A stretch of DNA of 64,000 bases from Bacillota bacterium (GCA_013177945.1 JABLXW010000008.1:1-64000), one strand, 5' to 3'. Positions 38,558 through 48,140 are shown, numbered from the stretch's first letter. Notes: generated by a model not told the origin, from the letters alone. Translations and numbers: made by a program.

Positions 38558-40195
38558 TCATCCCCCTCCCCCGGCTCTCCCGCTTTCCCGGCGAGGACGG
38601 ACCGGGGGCGGCTCCGGGCGCTGGCCTGAAGCCTGCCGCTCGTAATCCGGGGCGCGGAAGAGGCGCGGCCGGCGCTGGAAGGTCCACCAGGGGGTCCGGA
38701 CAAAGACATCCCGCCACTCCCCGGGCACCGCCGGGGCAAGCGGGTAGAGATAGGGAACCCCAAAGGAGCGCAGAGATGCGAGGTGAAGAAGAAGGATCAT
38801 GAAGCCCCAGAAAACCCCCACCAGCCCGAAAGCACCGGCAAGAAAAAGCATCGGATAACGCAGGACTCTGACGGCTATGGATGCAGAATAATTAGGAATG
38901 AGGAACGAGGCAATGGCAGTAAAAGCAACCACAATCACCATAAAAGGGCTCACGATTCCAGCTGCCACCGCAGCCTGCCCCAGCACAATCGCTCCTACGA
39001 CCCCCACCGCTTGCCCTATCGGGCGGGGCATCCGGATTCCCGCTTCCCGCAAGAAGTCAAAAGCCGCCTCCATCATGAAGGCCTCTACTACCGCGGGAAA
39101 GGGCACCCCTTCCCTGCCGGCTGCCATGCTCAGGGCAAGGCTGGGAGGAATCATTTCCTGGTGAAAGGTCGTCAGGGCAACGTACAAAGAAGGAAGGGAA
39201 AGCGTAAGGAGGAAGGCCGCCCACCGGAGGAGCCTGATAAATCCCGGCCCTTCATAGTAGTCCTCCGGAGATTGAAGAAACTCGCTGAACACAACCGGAA
39301 CGATAAGGGCAAAAGGAGTGCTGTCAACCAGGATCGCCACCCTTCCTTCCAAGAGTGCTCCGGCTACCTTGTCCGGCCTTTCAGTGCGGTCCAGTAAAAC
39401 AAAGGGAGTTCTGTAGTTGTCTCTGATGAAATCCTCAATGTATCCTGATTCCAAAATACCGTCTGTATCAATGGACTGAATCCGCCGCCCCACTTCCTCT
39501 ACAGTAGCGGGATTCGCCAGGCCCTCTATGTACATCACGCAGACATCGGTTTTCGTGAACCGCCCTACACTGTATGACCTGCTCTGAAGCCGGGGAGTTT
39601 TGATGCGGCGCCGCACCAGAGCAGTATTCGTGCGAAGGGTTTCGGTAAAACCCTCGCGGGAACCGCGGACGAAGGCCTCCGCTTCGGGCTCCTCGACACC
39701 CCGGTCCTTCCACCCCTTCGCGTCGACCAGGAGGGCTTTGCTGGCGCCCTCCACAAAAAGGGCAAGGTGCCCTACCAGCACCATATCCAAAACCTTTCCA
39801 ACCCGATCGGCTTCCTTGATATCGGCCGAGGTAACCAGGTAGTTCCGGATGAGTTCAAAGGCGTTTCCCGGCAGGATCTTGCTCCGGTCCTCCCCCAGCG
39901 AGCGGAAAAAGAAGGGCTTAAGCACCGCTTCGCTTACCGCTCCTTTATCCACAAGACCGTCGATAAAAATTAAGACCACCCTGATTTCCTGCCGGGTTCC
40001 CAAGCAGAATTCCCGCGTCACGAGATCAGACGCTTCACCGAAAAGCTCCTTGAACCGCCTTACATTTGTCTCCAAATCGGAGGTTAGGGGTTCTGCTAAA
40101 ATTTCCGGGCCCGGCCGGACTGCGGCCAGTTGCGCCTCCTGCCGGCGCATCTTCAGCGCCGCGGGCTTCAGGGGCTTTTTCAGCTTCCGGAACAA
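38558..40195 (-). CDS. Spore germinant receptor A subunit (GerA family)
   Basis: This 545-residue protein has a large hydrophilic N-terminal half, with family segments VTREFCLGTRQEIRVVLIFI and YIEDFIRDNYRTPF, then four to five membrane helices with RMPRPIGQAVGVVGAIVLGQ and a short basic Pro/Arg-rich tail. GerA subunits form pentameric ion channels in the receptor. A TTG at 40195 with GGAGGT eight bases upstream is preferred over the ATG at 40228, which lacks a site. It is the first gene of the second receptor set, after the small membrane gene. Confidence 0.92.
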   Translation of the reverse strand: MFRKLKKPLKPAALKMRRQEAQLAAVRPGPEILAEPLTSDLETNVRRFKELFGEASDLVTREFCLGTRQEIRVVLIFIDGLVDKGAVSEAVLKPFFFRSLGEDRSKILPGNAFELIRNYLVTSADIKEADRVGKVLDMVLVGHLALFVEGASKALLVDAKGWKDRGVEEPEAEAFVRGSREGFTETLRTNTALVRRRIKTPRLQSRSYSVGRFTKTDVCVMYIEGLANPATVEEVGRRIQSIDTDGILESGYIEDFIRDNYRTPFVLLDRTERPDKVAGALLEGRVAILVDSTPFALIVPVVFSEFLQSPEDYYEGPGFIRLLRWAAFLLTLSLPSLYVALTTFHQEMIPPSLALSMAAGREGVPFPAVVEAFMMEAAFDFLREAGIRMPRPIGQAVGVVGAIVLGQAAVAAGIVSPFMVIVVAFTAIASFLIPNYSASIAVRVLRYPMLFLAGAFGLVGVFWGFMILLLHLASLRSFGVPYLYPLAPAVPGEWRDVFVRTPWWTFQRRPRLFRAPDYERQASGQRPEPPPVRPRRESGRAGGGG

Positions 40196-40252
40196 AATGT
40201 GCTCACCTCCTGCCTCTCCCATTAGCATGAACCGGACCCTTCGAATTTATGT

Positions 40253-40483
40253 TCAGCGGGGGTAAATCAGCCGGCTCAAGGGGCTGAAGATGTATTCCAC
40301 CGCCCGCGTTGGGTTAGGGACGGGAATACCCAGGGCCAGGGCGAGAGCAAGGGCAATCCCGAACAAAAGGAAGCCGCTGAAGGCGGCAAGTTCCCGCCAC
40401 TGTTTCTCACGCACCAGCTTCGGTGCTTCATAAAGGGCAATCCCTGCTCCCAGAAGCAGGATCAGCAAAACATACCAGAACAC
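40253..40483 (-). CDS. Small two-helix membrane protein between the ger sets (candidate D subunit)
   Basis: This 76-residue protein has an N-terminal hydrophobic helix (MFWYVLLILLLGAGIALY), a basic loop (KLVREKQWRE) and a second hydrophobic helix (FLLFGIALALALALGIP). Its position between gerC of one set and gerA of the next, its size and its two-helix topology match the small D subunits described for Bacillus germinant receptors, which modulate receptor function. The identification rests on context and topology only. The start is the ATG at 40483, 18 bp after the upstream gerC. Confidence 0.65.
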   Translation of the reverse strand: MFWYVLLILLLGAGIALYEAPKLVREKQWRELAAFSGFLLFGIALALALALGIPVPNPTRAVEYIFSPLSRLIYPR

Positions 40484-40501
40484 TTTCCATCCTCCTTAAT
40501 G

Positions 40502-41674
40502 CTACATCAGAGGTTCAACAATCAACCCGGTGCGGCGGAGCCGGGCCTTAACGCGGACCTCTACTTCAATCCGGGGAAACCATTGATCCCAGTTCCTTTT
40601 TAAGGTTCTCCACTCCTTTGGGTACTTCCGATGAAAGGCCGCTCCAAAGCCCAGGCAATCGCTGTTTAAAGCCCTGGCGCGCCTTACCGCAGCCAGGATC
40701 TCCTGACGCGTGGCCTCGGCAAACCGCCTCTCCAGGGCGCGAAATTCCGTGGGTTCGTTCAACAGAGCAGGGTAATCCTGCTGGGCAAGGTCTCCTTCTT
40801 CATCAACCTCGACCAGAACCCGGAGGCGGTCATTTAAAACCAGCGGCGTGATTTTCGACCGCGCCCGGACTAAACGCAGAGAAACCTTTTTTTCGGGATG
40901 CTTGGGGCAGGGAACCACAACAGAACCCTCGCCCCGGACTACCCCCCGCAGGAAGAGAAGCCCCCTTGTCTCCCGCTCGTCGAAAAAGCCCACCAGCTTA
41001 TCCTTTTTAAAGATTCCGGTGCCCCGCAGGGAAAAGGCGGCTCGGGGAGGAAGGCTCTTTTCCTGCTGGTTTGCAAGCTGGAGGAGGGGGAGAAAGGGCT
41101 CTTCGTCCTCTGCAGCAAAGGCATCAAGAAACTCGTAGATCCTGACCGGAAAACCTTTAGCCTGCCACCTGATCCCCCGGATCAACCCTTCGATCTGCTC
41201 ACCGGGCATCCTCTCCAGCTCCCCCTCCTCCGGCTGGAGCAGCCGGCGGGCCTCTCCAGGAGCAACAAAGACCCATGTGTTGAGGCGAAGCTCAACAGAG
41301 CGGCTGTAGCGGTCCAGGACCGGGTAAAGGCCGCTCCGGGCCAGGTCTTCCCCAACCACGAGAACCCGGGCGTGAGAGTAGATGGGGTGGCGGGGAATGA
41401 CCAGGCCCAGGTTTCTTACCGCTTCGAAGGGCGTGCTTCCCGAAACCGCGATCGTCCAGACCGGCTTCACCCGGGGCATCGCCCCCCCGGCTCCCCCTGG
41501 CACCGTGATCGCCTGGGGTCTTACAATCTGAACTGTAAGCCAGATCCGGTTCTCTTTCCGGTCCAACCCCATCGCCTGGACAATGGCAATTTCATTGGGT
41601 TCCTTCCGGCTCCAGCACCCCCCGGCCGAAAACAGGATCAGCAGGACTGCTGCAACCAACCCCCCCTTTCTCAC
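40502..41674 (-). CDS. Spore germination lipoprotein, Ger(x)C family
   Basis: This 390-residue lipoprotein has a short signal sequence with lipobox SAGGC, then WSRKEPNEIAIVQAMGLDRK, the conserved GerC N-terminus. The C-terminal domain ends with ALNSDCLGFGAAFHRKYP and QWFPRIEVEVRVKARLRRTG. It is intact and serves as the reference for the interrupted copy at 36187-37440. It overlaps gerB by 4 bp. The C subunit is thought to assist receptor function at the outer face of the inner membrane. Confidence 0.93.
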   Translation of the reverse strand: MRKGGLVAAVLLILFSAGGCWSRKEPNEIAIVQAMGLDRKENRIWLTVQIVRPQAITVPGGAGGAMPRVKPVWTIAVSGSTPFEAVRNLGLVIPRHPIYSHARVLVVGEDLARSGLYPVLDRYSRSVELRLNTWVFVAPGEARRLLQPEEGELERMPGEQIEGLIRGIRWQAKGFPVRIYEFLDAFAAEDEEPFLPLLQLANQQEKSLPPRAAFSLRGTGIFKKDKLVGFFDERETRGLLFLRGVVRGEGSVVVPCPKHPEKKVSLRLVRARSKITPLVLNDRLRVLVEVDEEGDLAQQDYPALLNEPTEFRALERRFAEATRQEILAAVRRARALNSDCLGFGAAFHRKYPKEWRTLKRNWDQWFPRIEVEVRVKARLRRTGLIVEPLM

Positions 41675-42756
41675 CGGCGGTTCCCCCCCGGCAGCGGCAT
41701 CAAGAAGAAAGCGAAGGGCAGCAAAAACTGCAGGGTCACGCTGTAAAAAAACCAGGTCCTGTTGAGAAACTCCGTCAGCTCCACGACATTTCTAGAAACG
41801 AGAATGCTTAACGCTCCCAAAATCAGGCCGAGAGGAAGGACCAGGGTGCGGTAATCCCGGAGACCAAGCAGTTCTGCGCTTCCCAGCACCAGGATGTAAT
41901 GGAGGATACCGAGTTTAACGAGCGCTGCCGTCACCCAAACTGCAACGACAACTACTTCAATCCGGGAGACAATCTCCGCAAGCTCGACAATGCGAGCGAG
42001 GGAGAACGTAGGAAAGACCAGGCTTTTGGTCACCTCCGCCCCGAAGACTGCAAGCGGCCCTGCGATCACAAGCAGGAAAAAAATTGAGGTAATGACAACT
42101 GCCACCGAGAATGACCAGCCTGTTTCTTCAGGCCGGGCGACGAATGGTGCCAGAAAGAGAAGAACGGCCAGCTCGCTGTACCAGCCAAAAGAGGGGAGGC
42201 TTCCCTTGAGAAGGGGAAGCAGGCCGTTTTCCAGGACGGGAAAAAAGTGCCGGGACTCCATGTTTCCGACTGCTAAAATAAAAACCACAGCAACCGAAAA
42301 GAGGACAACAGGGAGCAAAATCTCCGCCAGCCTCCCCAGCACTTCGATTCCCTGCCGGACGGCATAAGAGGAAAGTGCCACCAGCACTACCCCGAAAACA
42401 ACAAGCGGCGTCTCGGGCATAATCGCGATATTGAGAAAATCGCCGAACTCCCGCAAGACGATGGCGGCCAGGTGGGTGTAGAAGAGCAAAAGCAGGCAGG
42501 CCGGGAGCCGGCAAAGAAAGCCGCCCTGCCTCGCGCAGAAACCGGTGGCGGTGGCTCCCTGAAAACGCCTGACGAGCGCCAGGAGCAGGGCGCCCTGGGG
42601 CAGGCTGAATCCAGCGCTGACAAAGGGGACGAGCCAGGCGTCCCTCCCTGCTCCCTTTGCCACGAAACCGGGAAGGAAAAGAAAGACGGTTCCGAAAACC
42701 TGCAGGACGAGAAGAAATGCGAGCTGGCGGCCGGAAATTTTACCTCCTTCGAGCAT
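41671..42756 (-). CDS. Spore germinant receptor B subunit (GerB family)
   Basis: This 361-residue polytopic membrane protein starts MLEGGKISGRQLAFLLVLQ at the ATG at 42756, preceded by GGGGGAGG. The longer frame to 42861 runs into gerA and is rejected. Around ten hydrophobic segments are seen, and MPETPLVVFGVVLVALSSY parallels the other GerB in the window. It overlaps gerA by 17 bp and gerC by 4 bp, indicating tight coupling. It is the expected germinant-binding subunit. Confidence 0.92.
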   Translation of the reverse strand: MLEGGKISGRQLAFLLVLQVFGTVFLFLPGFVAKGAGRDAWLVPFVSAGFSLPQGALLLALVRRFQGATATGFCARQGGFLCRLPACLLLLFYTHLAAIVLREFGDFLNIAIMPETPLVVFGVVLVALSSYAVRQGIEVLGRLAEILLPVVLFSVAVVFILAVGNMESRHFFPVLENGLLPLLKGSLPSFGWYSELAVLLFLAPFVARPEETGWSFSVAVVITSIFFLLVIAGPLAVFGAEVTKSLVFPTFSLARIVELAEIVSRIEVVVVAVWVTAALVKLGILHYILVLGSAELLGLRDYRTLVLPLGLILGALSILVSRNVVELTEFLNRTWFFYSVTLQFLLPFAFFLMPLPGGNRR

Positions 42757-44356
42757 TTCGCCTCCCCCTGCGCCCAGGCCGGAGAGGTTGTGGGGCAGGC
42801 CTCTGCCCCGGCGCCTGGCGCACCAGGTTCTCCTTCCCGACGAAAGCAGGCCGGTGATCAAGCGCCCAGTGAGGAGCGCGAAAGAAAACGTCTCTTAAGC
42901 CCCTGGTAACGCCGGGCGTCAGGGGAGCCAGATAGGGAATGCCAAAGGACCGGAGGGTTGTCAGATGGATGAGAATGCTCATTAGTCCCGCCATCAAACC
43001 GTAAAACCCCAGCATTCCCGAAAGAATCAAGACCGGAAAACGAAGGAGCCGGAAGGTAATCGCCATTGCGTAGCTGGGAATTACGAATGATGCAATCCCC
43101 GTCAGAGCAACAACGACAACCATCAGGGGAGAGACCAGACCGGCCGAGATCGCCGCCTGGCCCACCACCAGTCCCCCAACAATGGAAACCGCCTGGCCGA
43201 CCGGGCGGGGGAGGCGGATGCCTGCTTCCCGGAGCGCCTCGAAAACGAATTCCATCAGCAGGGCCTCCGCGAGGGAGGGAAAGGGAACTCCTTCCCTTGT
43301 CACCAGCACGTTGAACAACATCCGGGCTGGAAGCATTTCGTGGTGAAAGGTGGTCACGGCTACATAGGCCGAAGGGAGGCTTAGCATTGCCAGCAAGGCC
43401 AGAAACCGTAAAATCCGGATCCCGGCGGCAATCGGGTAGCGCTCGTAGTAGTCTTCGGCGGCCTGGAGAAACTGCACCAGGAGGGCCGGAGCCAGGAGAG
43501 CCACCGGGCTCCCGTCGGCAAAGACGGCGACCCTCCCCTCCAGAAGGTCCGCAGCCACCCGGTCCGGCCTTTCGCTGTAGGAGACCTGGGCAAAAGGAGA
43601 CCAGGGGCAGTCTTCGATAAACTCTTCAATTACCCCCGTGTCGATAACCCCGTCCACATCGATGCGGCTCACGCGGGTGCGCACCTCGGCGACGATCTGG
43701 TCCATAGCAACTCCCTCTATATAAACCAGGGCTACCCTCGTCTGGGTGTAGCGACCCAGCAGAAAGGTCTCCTCCCGCAGGGCAGGGGTTCTCAGCCGGC
43801 GCCTGATCAGGGACAGGTTGACGCTCAGGTCCTCGATAAAGGACTCGCGCGGCCCCCGCACCACCCCCTCGGCAACCGGCTCGCTGATGCCCCGCTTCTC
43901 CCACCCTGCAACGGAACAGATCAGCGCTTCCCCGGCTCCTTCCAGGAAAAGGGCGGCGCACCCCCGCGTGATGTGGAGCAGCACCACCCGGGCATCCCGC
44001 TCCCGCCTGATCTCTTCAACAGCAAGGACCCGTTCCTCCAGAAACTGCAGGAGGTCCCGGGGCTGCCAGGGCTGCCGGGAAACTCCGAAAAAGATGGGCT
44101 TAAGCACCTGCTCGTTGACAATCTGGCAGTTCGTGATGCTCTTCAGGTAAAGGAGCGCCCCTTTTACCCCCCGACCGCCGCCCAACCGGAACTCCCGGCT
44201 GGTGAGATCTTCAGTTCCCCCAAGACACTCCTTGAAATAAGTTAAATTTTCCTGGAGAGAAGGGGAAAGGGGCTGAAAAGCTCTTTGGGGCCCCCTGTCC
44301 CGGGACGCGGCGCGGGGCCTCCTGAGCAGCCGCCGCAAGGGTGGCAACATGTGCAT
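42740..44356 (-). CDS. Spore germinant receptor A subunit (GerA family)
   Basis: This 538-residue protein is a paralogue of the GerA at 38558. It has a basic N-terminus, family segments LTSREFRLGGGRGVKGALLY and VIEEFIEDCPWSPF, several membrane helices with RLPRPVGQAVSIVGGLVVGQ, and an Arg/Pro-rich cytosolic tail. The ATG at 44356 has GGGAGTG upstream. It is the first gene of the seven-gene germination cluster. A stronger GGAGGAAGGG site lies further upstream but belongs to an out-of-frame ATG. Confidence 0.92.
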   Translation of the reverse strand: MHMLPPLRRLLRRPRAASRDRGPQRAFQPLSPSLQENLTYFKECLGGTEDLTSREFRLGGGRGVKGALLYLKSITNCQIVNEQVLKPIFFGVSRQPWQPRDLLQFLEERVLAVEEIRRERDARVVLLHITRGCAALFLEGAGEALICSVAGWEKRGISEPVAEGVVRGPRESFIEDLSVNLSLIRRRLRTPALREETFLLGRYTQTRVALVYIEGVAMDQIVAEVRTRVSRIDVDGVIDTGVIEEFIEDCPWSPFAQVSYSERPDRVAADLLEGRVAVFADGSPVALLAPALLVQFLQAAEDYYERYPIAAGIRILRFLALLAMLSLPSAYVAVTTFHHEMLPARMLFNVLVTREGVPFPSLAEALLMEFVFEALREAGIRLPRPVGQAVSIVGGLVVGQAAISAGLVSPLMVVVVALTGIASFVIPSYAMAITFRLLRFPVLILSGMLGFYGLMAGLMSILIHLTTLRSFGIPYLAPLTPGVTRGLRDVFFRAPHWALDHRPAFVGKENLVRQAPGQRPAPQPLRPGRRGRRNARRR

Positions 44357-44446
44357 TCTTCACTCCCGCCGCTTTCATTTCCCTTCCTCCTATTTTTCAA
44401 CCAGCCTCCCCAATTTATACCCGGAACGGCACGGTGCTCCCCCAAA

Positions 44447-44476
44447 ATAAAAAAATCCCCATAACAGAGGATTTTT
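44447..44476 (-). terminator. Intrinsic terminator of the purine/HD operon
   Basis: AAAAATCC and GGATTTTT form an 8-bp stem with a 10-nt loop, followed on the minus strand by TTATTTT. It lies 16 bp beyond the stop codon of the HD-domain gene and separates the purine operon from the germination cluster. The A/T-rich flanks could make it bidirectional. Confidence 0.7.
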
Positions 44477-44491
44477 AAAAAAAGGGGGGGC

Positions 44492-45151
44492 TTAGAGGAG
44501 GCGGGCGCCGTTGATGACCAGCCCGAAGCGGCACTTCAGAAAATTGGCCGCCCTCCGGCAGAGGAGCATCTTGGTCAAAAAGATCTCGAAGTAATCCATC
44601 ACCGAGCAGATGCCGGTGTCAATCTCCAGGTGCATCACGATCTCCCGCCGGTCGGGATTGACCTCCAGAAAGGACCTCACCGCAGCGTAGTTGACCCGGT
44701 CCCTGGTGGTAAAGGAGGCGGCTTCCTCCTTCCGGACCCGGGAGCGGTGGACGTTGGATTTATCGGCAAGGATCACGGCTGCCGCGATGTTGCTCACCGG
44801 CGAGCCGGAGCGTTCTTCGTGGTTGCCGATGGCGGCGATCACCGCCGCCACCTCCTCGGGCGGCATCCCCAGCCGGGTCAAAAGATGGAAGGCAAGCAGC
44901 GCTCCCGTGCGCCCGTGTTCGTACCTGTTCACAATGTTCCCGATGTCGTGCAGGTACCCGGCAATCGCCGCAAGCTCCGCCTCCCGCCGGGGGTAGCCCA
45001 GCACCGTCAGGATGTGATAGCTCAGGCGCGCCACGTGCCGGGCGTGCTCCTGATCGTGGGTAATCGCCCCCATCGTGCCCAGGTACTCGTGGACCTTCTC
45101 CATAATGCTCTGGAGCTCCCGATGGCGCTCAAGATCCTCGAGCTTAAGCAT
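44492..45151 (-). CDS. HD-domain phosphohydrolase
   Basis: This 219-residue soluble protein has a metal-dependent HD domain. HDQEHARHVARLSYHIL supplies the first His-Asp, GYLHDIGNIVNRYEHG the catalytic HD, and AAIGNHEERSG a further His. A later VILADKSNVHRSRVR stretch is shared with HD/HDIG proteins of clostridia. The substrate is unknown; nucleotide or cyclic dinucleotide cleavage are family possibilities. The ATG at 45151 with AAGGGAG overlaps purD by 8 bp, so a link to nucleotide metabolism is plausible. Confidence 0.82.
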   Translation of the reverse strand: MLKLEDLERHRELQSIMEKVHEYLGTMGAITHDQEHARHVARLSYHILTVLGYPRREAELAAIAGYLHDIGNIVNRYEHGRTGALLAFHLLTRLGMPPEEVAAVIAAIGNHEERSGSPVSNIAAAVILADKSNVHRSRVRKEEAASFTTRDRVNYAAVRSFLEVNPDRREIVMHLEIDTGICSVMDYFEIFLTKMLLCRRAANFLKCRFGLVINGARLL

Positions 45152-46445
45152 GCCCTGCACTCCCTTCTCTGGAGAGGGCGCGGTGGGCAATATCCCGCCG
45201 GTAGTGCATCCCTTCAAAGGAGATTTTTTCAACCCCCTCGTAGGTCCGGGCCACCGCCTCTCGAATCGTCTTCCCAAAACCGGTGACTCCGAGCACCCTG
45301 CCGCCTGCAGTAACAAGCCGTCCGTTGATTTTTGCCGTTCCGGCATGGAAAACAAGGAGGTCCAGGGGGACCTTGTCGAGTCCGGAGATTACCTTCCCTG
45401 TCTCGTAAGCACCCGGGTAGCCGCCGGAGGCGAGCACCACGCAGACGCAGGGGCGCTCGTCCCACTCCAGCTCCACTTCCGCCAGCCGCCCCTCCAGGAC
45501 GGCGAGCATCACCTCCACCAGGTCGGTGCGGAGGCGGGGGATAACCACCTGGGCCTCGGGGTCCCCAAAGCGGCAGTTGAACTCCAGTACAAAGGGCCCC
45601 TTTCTGGTGATCATCAGCCCGGCGTAGATCACGCCCTGATACTCCCGTCCTTCCTGAGCAAGCCCCCGGATCAGCGGCTGCAGGATCTCGGCGCAGACCC
45701 GGGCGTGGATTTCAGGTGTGTAAACAGGAGGCGGAGAATAGGCTCCCATCCCGCCGGTATTGGGGCCCCGGTCCCCGTCGAATACCCGCTTGTGGTCCTG
45801 GGAAGCCACCATCGGGAGGACGGTCCTGCCGTCGGTAAAGGCAAGCACGCTGACCTCCTCCCCCTCCAGGCGCTCTTCGATAACTACAGCTTCCCCGGCC
45901 TTTCCAAAAACCTTTTCCTCCATGATGAGGCGCACGGCATCCTCGGCCTCGGTCTGATTTCGCGCCACAATTACTCCCTTTCCCCCGGCCAGCCCGTCCG
46001 CCTTCACCACGCAGGGGCCCGCCAGCTCCCGGACGTGGGCTAAAGCCGCCCTCGCGTCTTCAAAAGTTCGAAAATCCGCCGTTGGAATTCCGTACCTCGC
46101 CATCACCTGCTTGGCAAAGACCTTGCTTCCTTCGATCAGGGCGGCCTCCGCCCGGGGCCCGAAAAGCCTGAGCCCGGCAGCATCGAAACGGTCCCTGATT
46201 CCCGCCACAAGGGGGGCCTCAGGGCCCACCACCGCAAGGTCGATTTTCTCCCGGCGGGCAAAGTTCACCAAACCGTCAAGATCCTCAGCCTTGATGGGAA
46301 CACACTCAGCATCCCGGGCAATCCCGCCGTTCCCGGGAGCGCAGTAAATCTTTGCAACGCGGGGGCTCTGCCTGAGCTTCCAGACCAGGGTGTGCTCGCG
46401 CCCTCCCCCGCCCACCACCAGCACTTTCATCCCCTTACCTGTCAT
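45144..46445 (-). CDS. purD: Phosphoribosylamine-glycine ligase
   Basis: This 433-residue ATP-grasp enzyme catalyses purine step 2. It begins MKVLVVGGGGREHTLVWKL after a short lead. The ATP-grasp core includes VVKADGLAGGKGVIVA and the metal site YAGLMITRKGPFVLEFNCRF. The ATG at 46445 has AAGGA about ten bases upstream; an internal ATG at 46430 would give the classical start and cannot be excluded. It is the last biosynthetic gene of the operon. Confidence 0.97.
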   Translation of the reverse strand: MTGKGMKVLVVGGGGREHTLVWKLRQSPRVAKIYCAPGNGGIARDAECVPIKAEDLDGLVNFARREKIDLAVVGPEAPLVAGIRDRFDAAGLRLFGPRAEAALIEGSKVFAKQVMARYGIPTADFRTFEDARAALAHVRELAGPCVVKADGLAGGKGVIVARNQTEAEDAVRLIMEEKVFGKAGEAVVIEERLEGEEVSVLAFTDGRTVLPMVASQDHKRVFDGDRGPNTGGMGAYSPPPVYTPEIHARVCAEILQPLIRGLAQEGREYQGVIYAGLMITRKGPFVLEFNCRFGDPEAQVVIPRLRTDLVEVMLAVLEGRLAEVELEWDERPCVCVVLASGGYPGAYETGKVISGLDKVPLDLLVFHAGTAKINGRLVTAGGRVLGVTGFGKTIREAVARTYEGVEKISFEGMHYRRDIAHRALSREGSAGHA

Positions 46446-46517
46446 GCCCCACCAATCCTTAATCTTTTCTTTAATTTTCTTCCGTACACTCTCCCGATCC
46501 CTGAAAACCTTCCGTCT

Positions 46518-48140
46518 TCAGTGTTTGAAGTGGCGCCGGCCGGTAAAGACCATCGCCATTCCTGCCTTATCTGCAGCAGCAATCACCTCATCATCCCGGA
46601 CGGAGCCCCCCGGCTGGATGATCGCCGCTACCCCTGCCTTTGCCGCAGCTTCCACGGTATCGGGGAAGGGAATAAACCCATCCGAAGCCAGCACCGCGCC
46701 CCTCGCCTTCGGTCCTGCTTTTTCAAGGGCAATGCGGGCCGCCTCCACCCGGCTCACCTGCCCCCCTCCGATCCCTACCGTTTCTCTTTCCCGGGCCACG
46801 ACAATCCCGTTGGAAAAGACGTGCCTGACAACGATCCAGGCGAAGAAGAGGCCCTGCCACTCTTCTTGCGTGGGTTCCCGTTTTGTTGGAACCCGGCTTT
46901 GCTGCATCAACTCTTCAAAATTATTTTCCACCGCGTCGGGCTCCTGAAGCAGGAAGCCTCCGCTTACCCGCTTCACGTCCAGCTCCCCGCGCAGATCGGC
47001 AAACTCACCCGAACACAGGACGCGCAAATTTTGCCTCTTCCTCAAAACCGTGAGGGCCTCCTCGCTGTACGCCGGAGCAATCACGGCCTCGAAAAAGGTC
47101 TCCGTCAGCGCTTCGGCCGTCTCCCTGTTGACGGTCTGGTTCAGGCCCACCACTCCCCCGTAGGCAGCCACCGGGTCCGCCTCCCGCGCCCTGCGCAGGG
47201 CATCCACCAGATTCGGGGCGCAGGCAACCCCGGAGGGCGTATTGTGCTTGATCACGACCGCAGCGGGAACCTCAAACTCCGAAACAATCCGGAGGGCAGC
47301 ATCAAGATCGAGAATGTTGTTGAAGGAAAGCTCTTTGCCGTGAAACTGGCGGGCGCCCGCAACCCCGTAGGACCTGACGGTTTCTTCCCGGTAAAAGGCC
47401 GCCTCCTGGTGGGGGTTTTCTCCGTAGCGGAGGTCCCCCAGCTTGATCAGAGGGAGCATCAGCCGGGCCGGAAACTTTCGGCCCCCCCGGTTTTCCGTGA
47501 GCCTGAGAGCTTCAATACTATCCTTCGCCTCGATTCCGTAAAGATAATTGGAAATCGCCGCATCGTAAACCGCAGTGTGCCAGAACGCCTCCTGCGCCAG
47601 CTTGAGGCGGGTCGCCAGGCTGACTCCTCCTTTCTCGCGCAGTTCCCTGATTACCTGGGAGTAACGGGTGGGATTGACAACCACCGCCACCCTGAAGAAA
47701 TTTTTGGCAGCGGCCCGAACGAGGGCCGGCCCCCCGATATCGATCTGTTCCAGCGCCTCGGCCAGGGCCACTCCGCTCCGGGCGACGGTTTCCCGGAAGG
47801 GATAGAGGTTTACAACTACGAGATCGATAGGGAGAATCCCCATCTGCTCCAGCTGCGCCCGGTCTTCGGGAAGGTCGCGGGCCAGGATTCCGGCGTGGAT
47901 CCGCGGGTGGAGGGTTTTCACCCTCCCGCCTAAAATCTCCGGAAAACCGGTCAGGTCTTCAACCCGCTCCACCTCCACTCCTGCCTCCGCCAGCGCCCTG
48001 GCCGTTCCGCCGGTGGAAATGATGTGGTAGCCCAGCTCCTTTAAATGCCGGGCGAATTCTTCAATGCCTTCCTTGTCGGAAACGCTGATTAAGGCTCTTT
48101 TCGCCTCTTCTTGCAGTCCGGTGCAGCACCTGCTACCCAA
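46518..48140 (-). CDS. purH: AICAR transformylase / IMP cyclohydrolase
   Basis: This 540-residue bifunctional enzyme catalyses the last two steps to IMP. The N-terminal MGS-like cyclohydrolase domain shows ALISVSDKEGIEEFARHL and TGGTARALAEAGV. The transformylase domain contains ELSFNNILDLDAALRI, VIKHNTPSGVA and the C-terminal MVFTGRRHFKH. The TTG at 48140 with AAAGGAGG upstream fits best. It overlaps purN by 8 bp. Length is slightly above the usual 510-525. Confidence 0.96.
   Translation of the reverse strand: MGSRCCTGLQEEAKRALISVSDKEGIEEFARHLKELGYHIISTGGTARALAEAGVEVERVEDLTGFPEILGGRVKTLHPRIHAGILARDLPEDRAQLEQMGILPIDLVVVNLYPFRETVARSGVALAEALEQIDIGGPALVRAAAKNFFRVAVVVNPTRYSQVIRELREKGGVSLATRLKLAQEAFWHTAVYDAAISNYLYGIEAKDSIEALRLTENRGGRKFPARLMLPLIKLGDLRYGENPHQEAAFYREETVRSYGVAGARQFHGKELSFNNILDLDAALRIVSEFEVPAAVVIKHNTPSGVACAPNLVDALRRAREADPVAAYGGVVGLNQTVNRETAEALTETFFEAVIAPAYSEEALTVLRKRQNLRVLCSGEFADLRGELDVKRVSGGFLLQEPDAVENNFEELMQQSRVPTKREPTQEEWQGLFFAWIVVRHVFSNGIVVARERETVGIGGGQVSRVEAARIALEKAGPKARGAVLASDGFIPFPDTVEAAAKAGVAAIIQPGGSVRDDEVIAAADKAGMAMVFTGRRHFKH

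Noticed and set aside
44211-44378. A short minus-strand frame with a very strong ribosome site (GGAGGAAGGG, ATG at 44378) overlapping the start of gerA
   Set aside because: It is out of frame with gerA and its 55-residue product is low-complexity. It may influence gerA translation but is not supported as a gene.
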